DNA from: an uncultured archaeon
Lineage (GTDB): Archaea > Thermoproteota > Nitrososphaeria > Nitrososphaerales > CALBXV01
NCBI GenBank assembly: GCA_937890045.1
Contig: CALBXV010000666.1
Span: forward strand, 1 to 5,612
Direction of reading: 5' to 3'
Length of the DNA stretch: 5,612 bases
Within the stretch, counting starts at the first letter, position 1. Every line of letters starts with the position of its first letter. A program made the translations under genes and the position numbers. The notes beneath the pieces are model-generated. The model was not told where the DNA came from and searched no databases. It saw only the letters and a list, made by a program, of their open reading frames with translations. Positions 3,465 through 5,612 of the stretch are shown piece after piece.

Positions 3465-4907
3465 ATGTGTGGTATAGCCGGAATATATAGTCATAAACCT
3501 GCTGCACCAGAACTATATGAAAGTATAGTTCACCTACAACATCGTGGTACAGATGCTGCAGGAATAATGACATACGATAAAAGGATGCACAAAGAGAAAG
3601 GATTAGGATTAGCCCGAGATATATTTACAAAAGATAATCTATCCTTACTAACGGGTAACATTGGTATCTCTCACAATCGGTATCCAACTCATGGTGGATT
3701 TAGTCATGGTGAAGTACAACCAGTATGGACTTCAGTTCCTTATGGAATAGCAATAGCACACAACGGACAGATAATAAACTATGATGAATTAGTAGAAGAA
3801 GTTACAATAAAAGAAAAACGGTATTTGAATACCACAAGTGATACTGAAGTTCTACTTCATATATTAGCAAAAGAATTAAATAAGGATGGTACACCAGAAA
3901 CAAGTGAAGAATTTTTTGATTTACTTTGTAATGCTGTTGGTACTATTTTTAATAAGGTAAGAGGAGCATATTCAGTTACAGCACTTATCATTGGAAAAGG
4001 ATTAGTAGTCTTTCGTGATCCACGAGGTATCCGTCCATTGGTTAGAGGTGAAAGGGATAATGGAAATGATGGAACAGATTACATTTTCGCATCAGAGAAT
4101 ACTATGTTCTATTCTATGGGATATGAATCAAAAGGTAATGTTCTCCCAGGGGAACTTATCTATGTAGATAATGATGGTAAATTGTTTAGTAAACGTTTAG
4201 TTAAGGAAGAATTTAATCCTTGTATATTTGAGTATGTTTATTTTGCACGACCTGACGCCATACTAAATGATGTAGGTGTATATCGTTCAAGGTTAAGAAT
4301 GGGTCAGAACTTAGCGGAAGCATGGAAGAAGAAATATCCAGATGTTATACCAGATATAGTTATTCCAGCACCATCTACAGCTAACACATCGGCATTATCA
4401 TTTGCTCACGAGATAGGAGTTAGGTATTCAGAAGGGTTATACAAGAATTACTTTGTAGGTAGAACATTTATTATGCCAGGACAAGAAGAACGGAAACGGT
4501 CTGTGAAACATAAACTCGTTCCACAAGAAACAGAGATTCGTGGAAAGAAAGTATTGATTGTTGATGACAGTATTGTTCGTGGTAATACAAGTAGAGAGAT
4601 AGTAAGGATGGTAAAAGATTTTGGAGCAAAGGAAGTTTATTTTGTAAGTGCTTGTCCACCAATACAACATCCTTGTTATTACGGTGTGGATATGCCGACA
4701 ACTGAAGAACTTATAGCGAGTAAGAAAACTGTAGATACTATTAAAAAAGATTTAGGAGTTGATATATTAATGTACCAAGAAATAGACGACTTAGTTGAAG
4801 CAGTAACTCGGATAGGTGACCATCATATTGATAACCCATGTATGGCTTGTCTTGATGGACACTATGTAATTAATGGAAGAAAAGTTCACGAGTTAGTAAA
4901 GGAATAG
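3465..4907 (+). CDS. purF: Amidophosphoribosyltransferase (glutamine phosphoribosylpyrophosphate amidotransferase), 480 aa
   Basis: PurF converts PRPP and glutamine to 5-phosphoribosylamine, the committed step of de novo purine synthesis, in the cytoplasm. The N-terminal Ntn glutaminase starts MCGIAG with Cys2 as nucleophile and no propeptide. LQHRGTDAAG (24-33), SHNRYPTHGG (69-78), AHNGQI (98-103, oxyanion Asn100-Gly101) and TTSDTE (123-128) complete the site. The phosphoribosyltransferase half has YVYFARPD (257-264), YFVGRTFIMPGQ (329-340) and the PRPP loop VLIVDDSIVRGNTS (363-376). Overall wording follows the E. coli type (about 505 residues), and all catalytic elements seem intact. Cys253, Cys404, Cys459 and Cys462 fall where the iron-sulfur B. 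subtilis type has cluster ligands, although it lacks that type's propeptide. Odd details are Thr for Gln at residue 29 and N-R / T-H-G in the glutamine loop. GAGGAAG precedes the start. Confidence 0.97.
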   Translation: MCGIAGIYSHKPAAPELYESIVHLQHRGTDAAGIMTYDKRMHKEKGLGLARDIFTKDNLSLLTGNIGISHNRYPTHGGFSHGEVQPVWTSVPYGIAIAHNGQIINYDELVEEVTIKEKRYLNTTSDTEVLLHILAKELNKDGTPETSEEFFDLLCNAVGTIFNKVRGAYSVTALIIGKGLVVFRDPRGIRPLVRGERDNGNDGTDYIFASENTMFYSMGYESKGNVLPGELIYVDNDGKLFSKRLVKEEFNPCIFEYVYFARPDAILNDVGVYRSRLRMGQNLAEAWKKKYPDVIPDIVIPAPSTANTSALSFAHEIGVRYSEGLYKNYFVGRTFIMPGQEERKRSVKHKLVPQETEIRGKKVLIVDDSIVRGNTSREIVRMVKDFGAKEVYFVSACPPIQHPCYYGVDMPTTEELIASKKTVDTIKKDLGVDILMYQEIDDLVEAVTRIGDHHIDNPCMACLDGHYVINGRKVHELVKE

Positions 4908-4908
4908 A

Positions 4909-5130
4909 ATGAAAGAAATACAAAAGAACAGTAGAGAAGTAATTCGTATTGGAGAAAGTGAATACGAAGGTCATAAGTTTGTAGATTGTAGAATATACTA
5001 TGATGACAGTGGAGAATGGAAACCAACCAAGAAAGGTATATCATTCAACCATAAGATAGCCCATGAAGTTGTAGAGGCTATTATAGAGACTATGGAAGAA
5101 TCAAATTGGAAAGAGTTTGAAACTAATTAG
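4909..5130 (+). CDS. PC4/p15-like single-stranded-DNA-binding protein, 73 aa
   Basis: Residues 10-62 fit the compact PC4 (transcriptional coactivator p15) fold: strand EVIRIGESEYEGHKFVDCRI, strand YYDDSGEWKPTKKGISF, and then a helix HKIAHEVVEAIIETMEE. The pattern V-D-x-R-x-Y-Y-x-D-x-G-E-x-K-P-x-K-K-G-I-S is the diagnostic part. Eukaryotic PC4, and bacterial and phage relatives, bind single-stranded DNA as dimers and act in transcription or in replication and repair. The phage role is not determined here. The gene starts one base after the purF stop with AAAGGA (4898-4903) five bases ahead, so it is in the same transcript. Eight bases after its stop the tRNA-Glu begins. The length matches a single PC4 domain with a short tail. 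Confidence 0.72.
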   Translation: MKEIQKNSREVIRIGESEYEGHKFVDCRIYYDDSGEWKPTKKGISFNHKIAHEVVEAIIETMEESNWKEFETN

Positions 5131-5138
5131 TATATTAT

Positions 5139-5210
5139 GGCCCCCTCGTCTAGTGGTTAGGACCTCAGGTTTTCATCCTGGAAACAGCAGTTCGATTCTG
5201 CTGGGGGCTA
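5139..5210 (+). tRNA. tRNA-Glu (anticodon TTC)
   Basis: A full cloverleaf is drawn. The acceptor is GGCCCCC (5139-5145) with GGGGGCT (5203-5209), the first pair being G-T. The D stem is GTCT/GGAC. The anticodon stem is TCAGG/CCTGG with loop TTTTCAT and anticodon TTC at 5172-5174. The T stem is AGCAG/CTGCT with loop TTCGATT. Discriminator A is 5210, and the 3' CCA is not encoded (CAA follows). It reads GAA and GAG, the former very common in this window. It lies eight bases after the PC4-like gene stop. Confidence 0.94.
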
Positions 5211-5232
5211 CAAATTTGAAAGGAAATAAATA

Positions 5233-5481
5233 ATGAATTTAACTTGGTTCTATTTCCATTGCGTAATATCTATGGTAATATTAGTTAAAGACTATAATGG
5301 TACATTAGAAGATTCGTTGGATAGATTTGAAAAGTCTATTGGGTTATATACAGAACCCGATACTGCTGATACAGAAATACCACCATTCTATATACCACCA
5401 ACAGAACAAGATTCAACTTGGATATTACCTCCGATAGAAGGTATTGATATATCTATTGATTCTAATATGGTAAAAGTATAA
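5233..5481 (+). CDS. Membrane-anchored hypothetical protein between two tRNAs, 82 aa
   Basis: ATG 5233 follows AAAGGA (5218-5223) by nine bases, in the 22-base gap after tRNA-Glu. The N-terminus has a hydrophobic stretch (WFYFHCVISMVILV, residues 5-18) that could be a short membrane or signal anchor, followed by KDYNG. A short amphipathic region comes next (LEDSLDRFEKSIG, 25-37). The remainder is acidic and proline-rich, with PPFYIPP and ILPPIEGIDISID. No family is recognised. Its build resembles the 43-residue protein at 885-1016 (hydrophobic N-terminus, proline and acidic tail) without clear sequence similarity. The stop is one base before the tRNA-Pro, so tRNA processing would trim the messenger immediately after the stop codon. 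Confidence 0.6.
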   Translation: MNLTWFYFHCVISMVILVKDYNGTLEDSLDRFEKSIGLYTEPDTADTEIPPFYIPPTEQDSTWILPPIEGIDISIDSNMVKV

Positions 5482-5482
5482 A

Positions 5483-5556
5483 CGGGCAGTGGCTCAATCC
5501 GGTAGAGCACGTGCTTTGGGTGCACGGGGTTGTAGGTTCAAATCCTACCTACCCGA
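5483..5556 (+). tRNA. tRNA-Pro (anticodon TGG)
   Basis: The cloverleaf has acceptor CGGGCAG (5483-5489) with CTACCCG (5549-5555), including one C-A mismatch at the fifth pair. The D stem is GCTC/GAGC, and the anticodon stem is CGTGC/GCACG with loop TTTGGGT and anticodon TGG at 5517-5519. The T stem is GTAGG/CCTAC with loop TTCAAAT. Discriminator A is 5556. CCA is not encoded. It reads CCA, the commonest proline codon here. The preceding gene stops one base before it. Confidence 0.94.
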
Positions 5557-5557
5557 C

Positions 5558-5612
5558 GCGGGTGTCGTATAGTGGTAATACCTCAGCCTTCCAAGCTGAT
5601 GCTGTCGGTTCG
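5558..5612 (+). tRNA. tRNA-Gly (anticodon TCC), cut by window end
   Basis: It starts GCGGGTG (5558-5564), one base after the tRNA-Pro discriminator. The D stem is GTAT/ATAC. The anticodon stem is TCAGC/GCTGA with loop CTTCCAA and anticodon TCC at 5590-5592. The T stem 5' side is GTCGG, with the loop beginning TTCG. The 3' T stem and acceptor strand lie beyond the window. It reads GGA and GGG. The cluster probably continues to the right. Confidence 0.92.

Noticed and set aside
3109..3573. Minus-strand ORFs at 3109-3324 and 3382-3573
   Set aside because: They overlap the nucleotidase end, terminator, 69-residue gene and purF start, and have cysteine- and leucine-rich shadow composition with no domain.
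4437..4701. Two overlapping minus-strand ORFs inside purF
   Set aside because: They are opposite strongly conserved PurF phosphoribosyltransferase coding sequence, so they are shadows.
5106..5136. Promoter ahead of tRNA-Glu (TTGGAA ... TATATT)
   Set aside because: Spacing is 19 bases and the -35 element lies within the PC4-like gene. Read-through from the purF run explains expression more simply.

Overview
The window looks like a stretch of a tailed-phage genome or a similar mobile replicon. It is AT-rich (hand counts of sampled lines give roughly 25-40% GC), and every supported gene lies on the + strand. Genes are packed end to end with ATGA or TAATG stop/start overlaps, and many encode proteins under 80 residues. 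A tRNA cluster begins near the right end. No structural, replication or lysis gene is visible, so the phage assignment rests on architecture and gene content, and no host can be named.

Left part (1-1016): the end of an unknown gene, then a chain of small overlapping genes. Three of these (139-246, 775-888, 885-1016) encode single-pass membrane micro-proteins. Position 416-754 encodes a compact ParB/sulfiredoxin-like domain protein with a G-H-H-R motif. Position 1069-1575 encodes a very A-rich (about 26% GC) protein-kinase-fold protein that stops 11 residues after its DFG motif. A more GC-rich segment (to 1676) carries what reads, in another frame, like the missing activation segment with an APE motif, which suggests a frameshifted or decayed kinase tail.

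Middle part (1577-3258): an intergenic region with a weak promoter candidate and a small inverted repeat precedes a coupled run. The run is a small helix-turn-helix protein (1773-2000), an unknown 166-residue protein (1990-2490), a 28-residue cysteine-containing micro-protein (2487-2573) and a HAD-superfamily 5'-nucleotidase-like enzyme (2576-3172). A convincing intrinsic terminator follows at 3186-3214, but a 29-codon ORF overlaps the nucleotidase stop, reads straight through the hairpin and overlaps the next start. This is an attenuator-like layout.

Right part (3255-5612): an unknown 69-residue protein abuts a full-length amidophosphoribosyltransferase (purF, 480 residues, first committed step of purine synthesis). 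A PC4/p15-like single-stranded-DNA-binding protein follows one base later. Then come tRNA-Glu(TTC), a small membrane-anchored protein, tRNA-Pro(TGG) and a tRNA-Gly(TCC) cut by the window end. The tRNA-Pro starts one base after the preceding stop codon, and tRNA-Gly starts one base after tRNA-Pro. All three anticodons suit the A-ending codons that dominate these genes.

Taken together, the nucleotidase, PurF and tRNAs fit a set of genes that adjust host nucleotide supply and translation during infection. The most unusual points are the PurF with four cluster-type cysteines, the read-through terminator upstream of it, the gene sandwiched between tRNAs, and the broken kinase.
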